64,000 bases of DNA, from positions 186,001-250,000 of the forward strand of contig JANSWZ010000005.1 in NCBI GenBank assembly GCA_024743215.1, read 5' to 3'. Shown here in pieces: positions 27,112-35,705 of the stretch. The position numbers were made by a program, and so were the translations under genes. Under the pieces are notes generated by a model. It was not told the DNA's origin. It did no database searches and saw only the letters and a list, made by a program, of their open reading frames with translations. How positions within the stretch are numbered: the stretch's first letter is position 1; each line of letters starts with the position of its first letter. Origin of the DNA: Alphaproteobacteria bacterium. Lineage in GTDB: Bacteria > Pseudomonadota > Alphaproteobacteria > Rhizobiales > GCA-2746425.

Positions 27112-28747
27112 CTTCGTTGCGCAATTCACGGCGGATGATTTTTCCAGATGTTGTCAGCGGCAATTCGGTTCTGAAGGCAATTTCACGCGGAAACGCATGG
27201 GCCGACAAGCGTTCACGCACATAGGATTGGATTTGCTTTGCCAGATCGGTTGAGGGCGCAAAGCCGGGCGCTGGTATGACATAGGCTTTGACGATTTCGG
27301 TGCGCAGGGCATCAGGCTTGCCGATAACGGCCGCCAAAGACACGGCTTCGTGGCTGAGCAGGCAGTCTTCCACTTCGGTGGGTCCTATGCGGTAGCCGGC
27401 GGATGTAATGATATCATCATCCCGCCCAACAAAGCTGACATAGCCGTCTTCATCCATGACAGCCTGATCGCCTGTCGCAAACCAGTCTTTCTGCGGTCCC
27501 TTGAATTTAGCCGTGGTCTCATCCGGCCGCTTCCAATAGGACAGCATCATCACCGGGTCCGGTGCATGGATGGCGATTTCTCCCTGATGGCCTGGCGGTA
27601 ATACCACGCCATCAGGACCCAGAATGGCGACATTGTGACCTGGAACAATTCGGCCAATGGCACCCGCTCGGTTCATATCAAGACCGGCGCAGGACCCAAG
27701 CACCAGATTGCACTCGGTCTGGCCATATGCATCATTGGCCGTGATACCCAGCGCGGCTTTGGCCCAGTTATAGGTTTCTGCACCCAATGCCTCTCCGGCT
27801 GAGGCGAGCGATCGCAATCGCAAATCATAGCGCGTTGCCGGGTTCGGCACAGCGCGCAGCATTTTCAAGGCGGTGGGCGGTATGAAGGCATTCACCACGC
27901 CATGCGCCTGCATCAGCTGAAATGCGTCTTCTGGATCAAACTTCTGGGTGGCACTGGACAGCACCGGAACACCCAGCATCAGGGATGGCAGCAGCACGTT
28001 CAGCAGACCACCAGCCCAGGCCCAGTCGGCTGGTGTCCAGATGCGATCGCCGGCCTGTGGCAGAAAATTGTGGGACATTTGCATGCCGGGCAGGTGACCC
28101 AGCAACACCCGATGGCCATGCAGCGCTCCCTTGGGCGGTCCTGTGGTGCCAGACGTGTAGATCATCATGGCCGGATCATCCGGCGTCGTCATCCGGGTCT
28201 GGAAACGGTCAGAGGCTTTTTTGAGAATATCCGCATAGTGAACGACATGCGCCGGAACCGGTATACCGGCTGGGAGATCTGTGACTATTATGGTGCGAAG
28301 ACTGGGTAATTGGTTCTGCAGTTCAGCCAGTTTTTCATAGCCTTGGTGATTGGTGATAATGCAGGAAACACCAGCGTCGGCCAGCCGATAGCTAAGAGCA
28401 TCTGCGCCAAACAGGAGTGCCAGCGGAACCGCAATCATTCCGGCCTTGTAGGTTGCAAGATGGGAGATCAGAGTTTCCGGGCCCTGTGGCAGCAATACGC
28501 CAATTCTGTCTTGCTCCTGGCAGCCTGATTCAACAAAATAATTAGCCAGCTTATTAGATGACTTACTTAGTTGGCTAAATTTCCAGTTTTCAACCTTGCC
28601 GTCCCGCGTGATATGGCTCAGCGCAAGCCGGTTCGGATCATGGTTTTGCCAAAGCTCGCAACAGGCATGGGCAATGTTGAACCGGTCTGGAATTTTCCAG
28701 CGGAATTGTTTGATTAACGCATCATATGTGGGAGCGGGGTTGAGCAT
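27068..28747 (-). CDS. AMP-dependent acyl-CoA synthetase
   Basis: Activates a carboxylic acid to its acyl-CoA through an acyl-adenylate. The P-loop-like AMP motif is MMIYTSGTTGPPKGALHGH, the A5 motif is NDAYGQTECNLVLGS, and the hinge/adenylate motif is WFATGDQAVMDEDGYVSFVGRDDD (parts). The catalytic lysine motif near the C-terminus is LTTSGKIIRREL. Its 559 aa is normal for the medium-chain or acetyl-CoA synthetase-like group. The chain-length preference cannot be read off. The gene ends inside the 3' end of the convergent FemAB-like gene. Confidence 0.92.
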   Translation of the reverse strand: MLNPAPTYDALIKQFRWKIPDRFNIAHACCELWQNHDPNRLALSHITRDGKVENWKFSQLSKSSNKLANYFVESGCQEQDRIGVLLPQGPETLISHLATYKAGMIAVPLALLFGADALSYRLADAGVSCIITNHQGYEKLAELQNQLPSLRTIIVTDLPAGIPVPAHVVHYADILKKASDRFQTRMTTPDDPAMMIYTSGTTGPPKGALHGHRVLLGHLPGMQMSHNFLPQAGDRIWTPADWAWAGGLLNVLLPSLMLGVPVLSSATQKFDPEDAFQLMQAHGVVNAFIPPTALKMLRAVPNPATRYDLRLRSLASAGEALGAETYNWAKAALGITANDAYGQTECNLVLGSCAGLDMNRAGAIGRIVPGHNVAILGPDGVVLPPGHQGEIAIHAPDPVMMLSYWKRPDETTAKFKGPQKDWFATGDQAVMDEDGYVSFVGRDDDIITSAGYRIGPTEVEDCLLSHEAVSLAAVIGKPDALRTEIVKAYVIPAPGFAPSTDLAKQIQSYVRERLSAHAFPREIAFRTELPLTTSGKIIRRELRNEAIREAADAEPGPLT

Positions 28748-28778
28748 AGGTAGTTTGTTCGTACCGGGGCGGTCCGGG

Positions 28779-29345
28779 TTAAACCGGGACCTGCACGCCC
28801 AGAACCATGACCCAAAAGGTTTTCAACCCTGTTGTGGGATTGTTGGAAACCCCAAGCCCGATTTCACGAACGGCCGGCTTCAGCATGTTTTTGCGATGGC
28901 CCGGTGAGTCCTGCCATCCGACCATGGCCTGTTCAATTGTATCAAATCCGCCCGATATGTTTTCAGCAGCTTCCTGCGCGAAATAGCCGGAGGCGTGCAA
29001 ACGGCGCACGAAACTGTCGCCAAACCCGATGGCGTGCTGCACTTTCCCCGTTCTTGCCATGACCAGAGCATGACGTTCCGCCAAGCGTTGCAGTTTGGCA
29101 TTGGGTGTGACAGCGCTTTGTCCATGGCGGCGGCGATAGGCGGATGTCAGCGAAGCGCCTCTGGAAATATGGCGGGACGTTGTGATGATGCGCCCTTGTG
29201 CCGGATCCAGGCCATCTGATTTGCTTTTGCGGGGCACATCCAGATCAATACCGGTTCCAACGCATCCGCTCAGTGTCAGCGCTGTCGGGGCAAGCCCGGC
29301 GAGGACAATATAATTCAGCAGAGTCCGTCGGCTTGGATCGGCCAT
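28779..29345 (-). CDS. CAP-domain (SCP/PR1-like) lipoprotein
   Basis: Exported protein with a CAP domain. The N-terminus is RRTLLNYIVLAGLAPTALTLSGC: a twin-arginine-like start, a hydrophobic stretch and a lipobox LSGC, so it is probably a lipoprotein. The CAP motif residues are seen in RLAERHALVMARTGKVQHAIGFGDSF, AQEAAENISGG and GWQDSPGHRKNMLKPAVREIGLGV (His and Glu positions kept). Bacterial CAP proteins of this sort have no settled role. It lies 31 nt upstream of the acyl-CoA synthetase gene in the same direction, so they may share a transcript. Confidence 0.88.
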   Translation of the reverse strand: MADPSRRTLLNYIVLAGLAPTALTLSGCVGTGIDLDVPRKSKSDGLDPAQGRIITTSRHISRGASLTSAYRRRHGQSAVTPNAKLQRLAERHALVMARTGKVQHAIGFGDSFVRRLHASGYFAQEAAENISGGFDTIEQAMVGWQDSPGHRKNMLKPAVREIGLGVSNNPTTGLKTFWVMVLGVQVPV

Positions 29346-29377
29346 GAATAATATTTCCTTCTGCGCGGAATTTGAAA

Positions 29378-29454
29378 TGGTGATCCCGACTGGATTCGAA
29401 CCAGTGACCCTCAGATTAGGAATCTGATGCTCTATCCTGCTGAGCTACGGGACC
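29378..29454 (-). tRNA. tRNA-Arg (anticodon CCT)
   Basis: On the minus strand a full cloverleaf folds: acceptor GGTCCCG with CGGGATC, a D arm containing GCTC and GAGC, anticodon stem TCAGA/TCTGA with loop TTCCTAA giving anticodon CCT (reads AGG), a TTCGAAT T-loop with stem ACTGG/CCAGT, and an encoded 3' CCA. Length 77 nt. It lies alone in the gap between the CAP-domain gene and the Kelch gene. I saw no integrase or duplicated tRNA end nearby, so there is no sign that it serves as an attachment site. Confidence 0.96.
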
Positions 29455-29648
29455 CCAGCACGTTTACCGGCCCTTGTTAGCAAAGGCAGACAGAAAATCA
29501 AAGTGGCAAGCTGTGTTGCAACATGTAGTGGTTTCCTGTCTTGCGGTTCTGCTGAGCTGCGACCAAGAATCCGACTTTCAGGTAGGGGGTCTGCATTTGA
29601 TCCTGCTATGGGGATGCAGAACAACCACTTTCAGACAGGATTTTGACG

Positions 29649-30569
29649 ATGGCGTCTTGGGAAACGATTGATTGCAAAGGCTCGCCCCATGCGCGCCATG
29701 AAAACGGTTTTGCCGAGTTTGATGGCAAATTCTATCTGTTTGGCGGGCGGCGCATACAGCCGGTGGATGTTTTTGATCCAGCGACCAACAGCTGGAGCCA
29801 TGCCAGCCCGCCGCCGATGGAAATCCACCATTTTCAACCGGTCATCATTGGCGATGAATTGTGGTTGCTTGGCACGATGACCGGCGTGTTTCCGCGCGAA
29901 ATACCGTTGGAGACAGTTTATATCTATCAGCCAAAAACCGATAGTTGGAAAACCGGACCTGCTATTCCAGAAGGCCGTCGCAGGGGCGGTGCCGGATGTG
30001 TTCTGCATTCTGATGGCTGGATTTATGTCATTGGCGGGATCATTGACGGGCATCACTCCGGCACTCAGGCCTGGTTTGACCGCATTCATCCTGACACTGG
30101 CGAATGGCAAATCCTGCCCGATGCGCCCCATAAGCGCGATCATGCGCCAGCGGCGATTGTTGGCAACAAGCTTTATTTCTTCGGGGGCCGGGAAACCGGT
30201 CGCTATGATGGTGCAGATTATGAGCGGTTCTTCTTTGCCACTATTCCGGAAATTGATGTGTATGATTTCGACACGGGTGAATGGTCCACTCTGGCTGACC
30301 CGATTCCCATTCAGACTGCAGCTGGCGGGGCCGGGGTGATAGATGGTAAGATTCACTATGTGGGCGGTGAAGCCGGACGTCCCGAAGCCTTTACCGAGTT
30401 ACAGATTTTTGATCCGGCGACAGATAGCTGGCAGTTCGGTCCTCCTCTTAACCGCGCCCGTCACGGCACCAATGCCTGCGTCTTTGACAGTTCTTTATGG
30501 ATTGCTGTTGGCAGTGGCGCACGGGGTGGTGAGCCGGAGCTGACGTCTTTGGAGCGTTATACGCCTTAG
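29649..30569 (+). CDS. Kelch-repeat beta-propeller protein
   Basis: Predicted six-bladed propeller made of Kelch repeats. Repeated blocks of the form G-x-x-Y-x-x-G-G followed by a Tyr/Phe-Asp-P/T-x-x-x-x-W segment are seen: GKFYLFGGRR with VFDPATNSWS, DGWIYVIGGI with IHPDTGEWQ, NKLYFFGGRE with VYDFDTGEWS, GKIHYVGGEA with IFDPATDSWQ. There is no signal peptide, so it is likely cytoplasmic. Start at the ATG at 29649; 306 aa. The family includes sialate mutarotases and scaffold proteins, but the role here is unknown and there is no operon partner. Confidence 0.85.
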   Translation: MASWETIDCKGSPHARHENGFAEFDGKFYLFGGRRIQPVDVFDPATNSWSHASPPPMEIHHFQPVIIGDELWLLGTMTGVFPREIPLETVYIYQPKTDSWKTGPAIPEGRRRGGAGCVLHSDGWIYVIGGIIDGHHSGTQAWFDRIHPDTGEWQILPDAPHKRDHAPAAIVGNKLYFFGGRETGRYDGADYERFFFATIPEIDVYDFDTGEWSTLADPIPIQTAAGGAGVIDGKIHYVGGEAGRPEAFTELQIFDPATDSWQFGPPLNRARHGTNACVFDSSLWIAVGSGARGGEPELTSLERYTP

Positions 30570-30655
30570 GTGATCTGGAATCACGCGGTGTATGGCAATG
30601 AACTGGCTGATTGGTCAGAGCGTCAGAACCAGCGGAAATTGTGAGAATTCATAAG

Positions 30656-30976
30656 ATGGAAAAAGCAGAATTTAGCGCAATCGAAGGTGCGACCAAAAAA
30701 ATGATCAATGAGATTGCACCCGATGCCCGTTATGTTTCCAAATATGGCGGGGAAGTGTTCGTACCCCCAGAGGATGATGACAATCAGTTTGTGGGTGGCA
30801 TCTTTGGCTACAAAGATCATGTATCGCTGGAGTTCTCGGAAGGTGTATCTTTCAACGATCCGGACGGTCAGCTGGAAGGCAAAGGAAAGAACCGTCGCCA
30901 TTTGAAGTTTCAGACCTTGATGGATTTGGAGGCTAAAGACGTTCGGAACTTTCTCACTCAGGCGTTTGCAACCTGA
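30656..30976 (+). CDS. Small DUF1801-like protein
   Basis: A 106-aa soluble protein. APDARYVSKYGGEVFV and the C-terminal LKFQTLMDLEAKDVRNFLTQAF resemble the DUF1801 (YdhG/iron-binding-like fold) family, in which a conserved KYG/P-x-Y segment and a long C-terminal helix occur. The start is the ATG at 30656 (MEKAEFSAIEG); the ribosome-binding site is weak. It follows the Kelch gene by 86 nt. The function is not known; the assignment is tentative. Confidence 0.6.
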   Translation: MEKAEFSAIEGATKKMINEIAPDARYVSKYGGEVFVPPEDDDNQFVGGIFGYKDHVSLEFSEGVSFNDPDGQLEGKGKNRRHLKFQTLMDLEAKDVRNFLTQAFAT

Positions 30977-31047
30977 TCTTCGGGCAAAGTGCGTCTTTGC
31001 TATATCCGATTGCTGCCCATTTGATCCGGACGTTCGAAAGGTGTGTG

Positions 31048-31266
31048 ATGAGACTGCAACTGAGACGCAAAGCAATTGCGATTTGCGAGGCGAAGATCAC
31101 GCAGAAGGGCGAGGCCGTAGGCCTTTCATTCTATGCGTTTTTTGCCAATAAGAACGATGACCCGGAGCTGCTGATGGAAGCTGCAGAATGGTGGATCAAA
31201 ACTCATAAGCTTGACCATTTTGAAAAGGCTGTAAAAATACGCGATATGCTTGCCGCTGGTGCCTGA
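31048..31266 (+). CDS. Small conserved-looking protein (DUF6500-like), 72 aa
   Basis: The ATG at 31048 has AAAGGTG just upstream and gives 72 aa: MRLQLRRKAIAICEAKITQ, then KGEAVGLSFYAFFANKND and the amphipathic helices PELLMEAAEWWIKTHKLDHF. I believe this resembles a short family catalogued as DUF6500, but I hold this loosely. It is rich in Lys, Ala and Glu and appears all helical. It comes 71 nt after the DUF1801-like gene in the same direction. Confidence 0.55.
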   Translation: MRLQLRRKAIAICEAKITQKGEAVGLSFYAFFANKNDDPELLMEAAEWWIKTHKLDHFEKAVKIRDMLAAGA

Positions 31267-31373
31267 TCAGCCTTTCCATGTCGCAGGCATCGTGCCGGGG
31301 CAGCTGCTTGCTGGCGGATCCTGATGTGTCCGTCGAGCAGATTCAAAGTGACCGACCCATCAAGCCATGATTT

Positions 31374-32405
31374 TCAATGTCCATCAACTGACGCGGTTGA
31401 CTGGCCGACAATCAACTTTGGCGGAAATTCAATAAAGCGGGGCAATTCGGTTTTGTTTTGACCTTCCAGTCTTTCAATCAACCAGGTTGCTGCGCAGGCG
31501 GCCATATCTCCGATTGGTTGGGCGGCATGTGTCAGAGTGGGTGATATGAGTTCACTCCACGGGACCTCATCAATTGTCGCAACAGAAATGTCTTCCGGGC
31601 AGCGAAGCTTCAGGTCTCTCGCCGCTCGCAAGGCCCCTATTGCGGTCACGTTGTTTGCTGTTATCAGTGCGGTTGGCCGGTCCTTCTTGCGCAGCAATTT
31701 GAGCGCTGCGCGATAAGACGCCTCCTCATCATATTCACCGAAGCCCAGATATTTGTCTTCCAGTGCCAAACCGGCATCTGACAGGCTTTCACGCAGTCCA
31801 TCGAGTCTTTCAGTGCCGCTCCATTGGCGCAGGTTGCCTGCGACATGTCCGATCCGGCGATGGCCAAGGTCCACAAGATGTCGGACCAGCAATTCCATTC
31901 CCATGCGGTTGTCCAATCCAACATGGTCGCACGCCAGGCCCGAGAGTTTATGACCGTAGGTTACAAACCGAATTGAGCTGGCCGAGAGGGCTCCGACATA
32001 TTCATCGCTCGAACCGGAGGGCATGATAATGGCTGCGCGGATGTTCAATTGCTCAAATTTGCGAACAAACTCCAGATCTCGCTTGGGATCATGCGAAGCG
32101 GTCGTCGTCATGACCATATAACCTATATCATTCGCCGTTTGTTGTGCCTGTCCTAAAACAGCACCACCATGCGGGTTGGTCAGATCGGCCAAAATGATGC
32201 CAACAATATTGTTGCGTCCCGTTTTGAGGCTTTGGGCAACCGGATTTGGTGTGTAACCGGCTGCTGCTGCGGCATTGAGGATGCGCTCACGGGTCTTGGC
32301 TGAGACGCGTTCTGGTGCACTGAATGCGAGTGACACGGTCGATTTTGCAACGCCAGCACTTTTTGCAATGTCAGCTGCTGTTGCGCGACTTGAAATGATA
32401 GCCAC
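31374..32405 (-). CDS. LacI-family transcriptional repressor
   Basis: Sugar-responsive repressor. The N-terminal helix-turn-helix is ATAADIAKSAGVAKSTVSLAFS with the hinge helix AAAAAGYTPNPVAQSLKTGR, then a periplasmic-binding-protein-like ligand domain (VGIILADLTNPHGG, RRIGHVAGNLRQWSGTERLDG, DISVATIDEVPWSEL). 343 aa, normal. It starts with GTG at 32405. It is divergent from the sugar ABC-sulfatase operon; a perfect 20-bp palindrome at 32519-32538 and a weaker copy at 32425-32440 in the shared gap are its likely operators, so it should repress both the operon and itself. Confidence 0.93.
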   Translation of the reverse strand: MAIISSRATAADIAKSAGVAKSTVSLAFSAPERVSAKTRERILNAAAAAGYTPNPVAQSLKTGRNNIVGIILADLTNPHGGAVLGQAQQTANDIGYMVMTTTASHDPKRDLEFVRKFEQLNIRAAIIMPSGSSDEYVGALSASSIRFVTYGHKLSGLACDHVGLDNRMGMELLVRHLVDLGHRRIGHVAGNLRQWSGTERLDGLRESLSDAGLALEDKYLGFGEYDEEASYRAALKLLRKKDRPTALITANNVTAIGALRAARDLKLRCPEDISVATIDEVPWSELISPTLTHAAQPIGDMAACAATWLIERLEGQNKTELPRFIEFPPKLIVGQSTASVDGH

Positions 32406-32424
32406 TCCGGATTCCCTACACTTT

Positions 32425-32440
32425 ATAAAATCGGTTCGAT
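32425..32440. promoter_or_regulatory. Second, weaker operator for the LacI-type repressor
   Basis: ATAAAATCGGTTCGAT matches the core of the main palindrome (ATCGAACCGGTTCGAT) at 13 of 16 positions; the right half is perfect. It lies 20 nt upstream of the repressor start codon, suited to autorepression or looping with the strong site about 94 bp away. Confidence 0.5.
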
Positions 32441-32486
32441 ACTAAAATAACAACTGTTCCAGATACAAACTGATAGCTGGATTATG

Positions 32487-32516
32487 TTGACAAATTCAAG
32501 CCATACACGCTACCGT
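32487..32516 (+). promoter_or_regulatory. Promoter of the sugar ABC-sulfatase operon
   Basis: A perfect -35 box TTGACA (32487-32492), an 18-nt spacer and a poor -10 box TACCGT (32511-32516). The palindromic operator starts 2 nt later and so covers the start point, the classic placement for repression. Confidence 0.6.
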
Positions 32517-32518
32517 AA

Positions 32519-32538
32519 TTATCGAACCGGTTCGATAA
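32519..32538. promoter_or_regulatory. LacI-type operator, perfect 20-bp palindrome
   Basis: TTATCGAACCGGTTCGATAA is identical to its reverse complement. It has the central CG with flanking symmetry typical of LacI/GalR operators, lies just downstream of the -10 box and 38 nt before the binding-protein start codon, and is beside the gene for a LacI-family regulator. Seen directly; binding is inferred. Confidence 0.85.
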
Positions 32539-32576
32539 ATGGTTTTACGACCAGCGTTTCATTGGAGGAAACAGAA

Positions 32577-33848
32577 ATGCAAAACATGATTAAAACGGCT
32601 CTGCTGATTGGTTGCAGTGCCTTTATTGCGCTTCCGGCATTTGCAGAGACCACGATTAGTTTCAGATATAATGACCCTGATCCGGAGGTCATCGAGGCTG
32701 CGATTGAAGCCTTTGAGGCAGAAAATCCGGACATCAATGTGGAACTGGAGCGTATATCCTGGGGCGATTCACGGACCCAATTCCTGCGTGAAGCTGCTGT
32801 GGGCACAGGTCCTGATATCGTACACATTGCTTTCGTATGGCCGTTGGAGATGGGCAGCGCGGGTGCATTGCTGCCTTTGAATGATCTGATCGAAAAAAAT
32901 GGTGCAGGGTCTGGCTTTGATAACTTCATCGCGACTGATCTTGCGCGTGACGCGGATGGCAACATCTTCGGCCTTCCCTGGACCGCCGATACGTGGACGC
33001 TGATCTATACGCCTGCAGTCCTGCAGGAAGCGGGCGTTGACGTTCCAAAGACCTGGGATGAACTGCAAGCTGCCAGTCGCATGGTGACAGAAAAGACCGG
33101 CAAAGTCGGGTTCGGCTTTCCTGCCGGTAGTGGTGCTACAAATACAGCCTGGTTTTTGCTGAATTATCACCTGTGGTCAAACGGTCATGCATTGGTTGAA
33201 GAGGACGGAAGCGGCGGTTTTCAGGTTGGTGTCGACACGGCATCTCTTGCCAATAGCTTCAAATTCTTTGCAGACTTCATGGGTGAAGGCGGAAATCCGC
33301 AGTCCAACATCGCATTGGGTGGTCTGGCAGATATAGGCTCCCTGGCTCCAATGGTCGAAGGCGATCAAGCCTTCGCCTTGGTGCCGCCAAATGTCGCGAA
33401 AGCCGTGATTGCAGCATACAAGGAGAAAAGCGGATCGGATGATGTGCCTTTTGCATCGACCGGTATTCCGACCGGTTCAGTTGGTGGTGTGAGCCATATG
33501 GGTGGACGTATGCTTGGCATCAATGCCAATACCGAACATGCTGATGAGTCTTACAAGTTCATTCAATTCTTGATTTCCAATGAGTTTTTCTCTGACTTTC
33601 TGACGGCGCAGTTCCCGGCAAGTAAGTCTGCACTTGCTGCATTGGAGTATCCGGCGGGGCTTGAAGGGTATGGCATGCAATTGCCAAATGCTCGGACTTG
33701 GGGGGCATACGCCAATGGCAAGACGCCCATTGGAACCATGTGGAGCGAAGCAGGCCGAGAGTTCGGCGCAATTCTGGTTGGTGACAAGACACCCGAAGAA
33801 GCTGCTCAGTCATTGATTGATACGATCAACGACATGCTGAACAGTTAA
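32577..33848 (+). CDS. Sugar ABC transporter substrate-binding protein (MalE-like, SBP family 1)
   Basis: Periplasmic binding protein of a carbohydrate importer. A signal peptide is seen (MIKTALLIGCSAFIALPAFA, cleavage after AFA) and the mature part starts ETTISFRYNDPDPEV. Family motifs are EAFEAENPDINVELERISW, AVGTGPDIVHI and FGLPWTADTWTLIYT. The start is the ATG at 32577 with GGAGGAA 8 nt upstream, giving 423 aa. It is the first gene of the LacI-controlled operon SBP-permease-permease-ATPase-sulfatase, and is followed by a perfect hairpin. The ligand is unknown; the sulfatase in the operon suggests a sulfated sugar. Confidence 0.92.
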   Translation: MQNMIKTALLIGCSAFIALPAFAETTISFRYNDPDPEVIEAAIEAFEAENPDINVELERISWGDSRTQFLREAAVGTGPDIVHIAFVWPLEMGSAGALLPLNDLIEKNGAGSGFDNFIATDLARDADGNIFGLPWTADTWTLIYTPAVLQEAGVDVPKTWDELQAASRMVTEKTGKVGFGFPAGSGATNTAWFLLNYHLWSNGHALVEEDGSGGFQVGVDTASLANSFKFFADFMGEGGNPQSNIALGGLADIGSLAPMVEGDQAFALVPPNVAKAVIAAYKEKSGSDDVPFASTGIPTGSVGGVSHMGGRMLGINANTEHADESYKFIQFLISNEFFSDFLTAQFPASKSALAALEYPAGLEGYGMQLPNARTWGAYANGKTPIGTMWSEAGREFGAILVGDKTPEEAAQSLIDTINDMLNS

Positions 33849-33866
33849 CCAAACCAGTTACCAAAT

Positions 33867-33890
33867 CAGGCCAGCCAATTGGCTGGCCTG
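33867..33890. other. Strong hairpin between binding-protein and permease genes
   Basis: A perfect 24-bp inverted repeat: stem CAGGCCAGCC, loop AATT, stem GGCTGGCCTG. It begins 18 nt after the SBP stop and ends 22 nt before the permease start. No T run follows, so it is more likely an RNA stability/processing element or partial terminator than a full terminator. Similar hairpins occupy the same place in two other transporter operons of this window. Confidence 0.8.
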
Positions 33891-33912
33891 CCTTTATCTC
33901 CACGAGGAATAT

Positions 33913-34827
33913 ATGCTCAGCTATTCCAAGGATCAGCGAAAATTTGTCTTGCTGATGCTGTTGCCAGCGTTCGGCATGACAGCAGCATTTTTCCTCTGGC
34001 CCACAATCTACAACATCAAAAACAGCTTTACAGACCTCAGTCTTCTGGGGTTGCGCGATGGTGGCAGGTGGATTGGCCTGGACAATTACATCGAACTTTT
34101 TAATGATTCCGATTTTAAGAAAGTCGTCTTCAACACGTTGTTCTGGCTGACATTTGTCTCGGTCAGTATTCGGCTGGTTCTGGGCTTTGCGATAGCGCTC
34201 TTCATTGAATCCCAGCTTGTGCGCCGTTTGCGCTTGACCGTGCCGCTTCGTATGGCCGCGCTTTTGCCATGGGCAACACCCGATATTGTTGCCGTCACAG
34301 TTTGGAAACAAATTTTCGATGGACGCACCGGCGCCATCAATAACAAGCTGGTTGAGTGGGGTTTTATTGATCAGCCCATCGTTTTTCTCGGTGATCCATC
34401 TTATGTCTGGCCGTCCGTAATCACTATCATTGTATGGAATGGCCTGCCCATCATCGTACTGACAATGGCCGCAGCGCTACAAACCGTGCCGCGCGATCTG
34501 TATGAAGCTGCAGATATTGACGGGGCCAATAGCTGGATAAAATTCTGGCATGTGACTTTCCCTCATGCCCTGCCAGCTCTTGCCGTATTGGGACTTCTTA
34601 CAACCATCTGGACGTTCAACAATTTCATCTATGTCTGGATGTCCACAAGTGCTGGACCTGGCACCTTTTCAAATGTTCTGGCAACGGAAGTCTATCTTCA
34701 GGCATTCGTGAATTTCAAGCTTGGCCTGTCATCAGCCATTGGCACATTCATGGCAGCGCTCGCGTTGGTATTTGGCATCATTTACTTCCGATATGTTGTG
34801 ACAAAAAGGTTTGGAGGACTGATGTGA
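33913..34827 (+). CDS. Sugar ABC transporter permease (MalF-like)
   Basis: Inner-membrane channel subunit. Six hydrophobic helices are seen, the first being FVLLMLLPAFGMTAAFFLW. The EAA loop that docks on the ATPase is seen as YEAADIDGANSWIKFWHVTFP. Start at the ATG at 33913 with GAGGAA upstream; 304 aa. Its stop overlaps the next permease start (GTGA). Confidence 0.92.
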   Translation: MLSYSKDQRKFVLLMLLPAFGMTAAFFLWPTIYNIKNSFTDLSLLGLRDGGRWIGLDNYIELFNDSDFKKVVFNTLFWLTFVSVSIRLVLGFAIALFIESQLVRRLRLTVPLRMAALLPWATPDIVAVTVWKQIFDGRTGAINNKLVEWGFIDQPIVFLGDPSYVWPSVITIIVWNGLPIIVLTMAAALQTVPRDLYEAADIDGANSWIKFWHVTFPHALPALAVLGLLTTIWTFNNFIYVWMSTSAGPGTFSNVLATEVYLQAFVNFKLGLSSAIGTFMAALALVFGIIYFRYVVTKRFGGLM

Positions 34828-35702
34828 CCGATGTCGCAATAAACCGGTCGACCGTGAAACGTCGCAAGCGTGGCCTGGCCCGCAAGCACAGCCCTGTCAA
34901 AACAGCGGCAGCACTCGTCCTTGCCGCCTTGCTTGTTTTCTTTTTTGCCTCGCCTGTGGTGTGGATTTATTGGGCGTCATTCAAGCCGAGTGCCTCCTTG
35001 ATCGGAACCGGCACGCAAGGCCTTGTTTTCACTTTCGAAAACTACAAAAATGTCTGGAAGAATGACTTCGGCCGCTTCATGTTCAACAGTTTGTTTATCT
35101 GTGGCATTTCGGTCATTATCTCCACCAGTGTTGCGGTCTGCGCGTCCTACGTTTTATCGCGCTATCGGTTTGCCTATAAAAAGTGGCTCTTCGGATTTCT
35201 TGTGCTGACGCAAACATTTCCGTGGATCGTGATGATGACGCCATTGTTCATCATGTTTGCAAACCTTGATCTCATCAACAATCACTTTGCGCTGATGTTC
35301 TGCTACGTGACGATCACCCTTCCATTTTCGATCTACCTTATGGTCGGTTATCTGGAAGCCTTGCCCAGAGATCTTGATGAAGCGGCTTTGATGGATGGGT
35401 GCTCGCGTTTTCAAACACTGCGCCACATCATTCTTCCGTTGCTCGCTCCGGGAATTGTTGCCACTGCAACCTATTCATTTCTCCTGATGTGGACAGAATT
35501 TCTGCTGGCTATTGCGCTTCTGACAAAAACGTCCCTGAAAACTCTCCCGCTCGGTCTGGCACTGTTCTTTGGCGAAGAAACCGTTGATTGGGGTGCCGTG
35601 ATGGCTGCCTCAGCGCTCACAACTCTGCCCGCTTTGTTGTTATTCCTGCCGGTTCAGTCCCGCCTCGTGGCTGGTCTGTCAGCTGGTTCGGTCAAAGGTT
35701 AA
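34824..35702 (+). CDS. Sugar ABC transporter permease (MalG-like)
   Basis: Second channel subunit. A basic N-terminal tail (STVKRRKRGLARKH) precedes six helices; the EAA loop is DEAALMDGCSRFQTLRHIILP. It starts with GTG at 34824, overlapping the upstream stop by 4 bp and preceded by GGAGG, so translation is coupled. 292 aa, normal for the family. Confidence 0.92.
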   Translation: MTDVAINRSTVKRRKRGLARKHSPVKTAAALVLAALLVFFFASPVVWIYWASFKPSASLIGTGTQGLVFTFENYKNVWKNDFGRFMFNSLFICGISVIISTSVAVCASYVLSRYRFAYKKWLFGFLVLTQTFPWIVMMTPLFIMFANLDLINNHFALMFCYVTITLPFSIYLMVGYLEALPRDLDEAALMDGCSRFQTLRHIILPLLAPGIVATATYSFLLMWTEFLLAIALLTKTSLKTLPLGLALFFGEETVDWGAVMAASALTTLPALLLFLPVQSRLVAGLSAGSVKG

Positions 35703-35705
35703 AAA

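Noticed and set aside
29378-29454. tRNA-Arg gene as an integration site for a mobile element
   Set aside because: No integrase gene, no duplicated tRNA 3' end and no change in gene character next to it.
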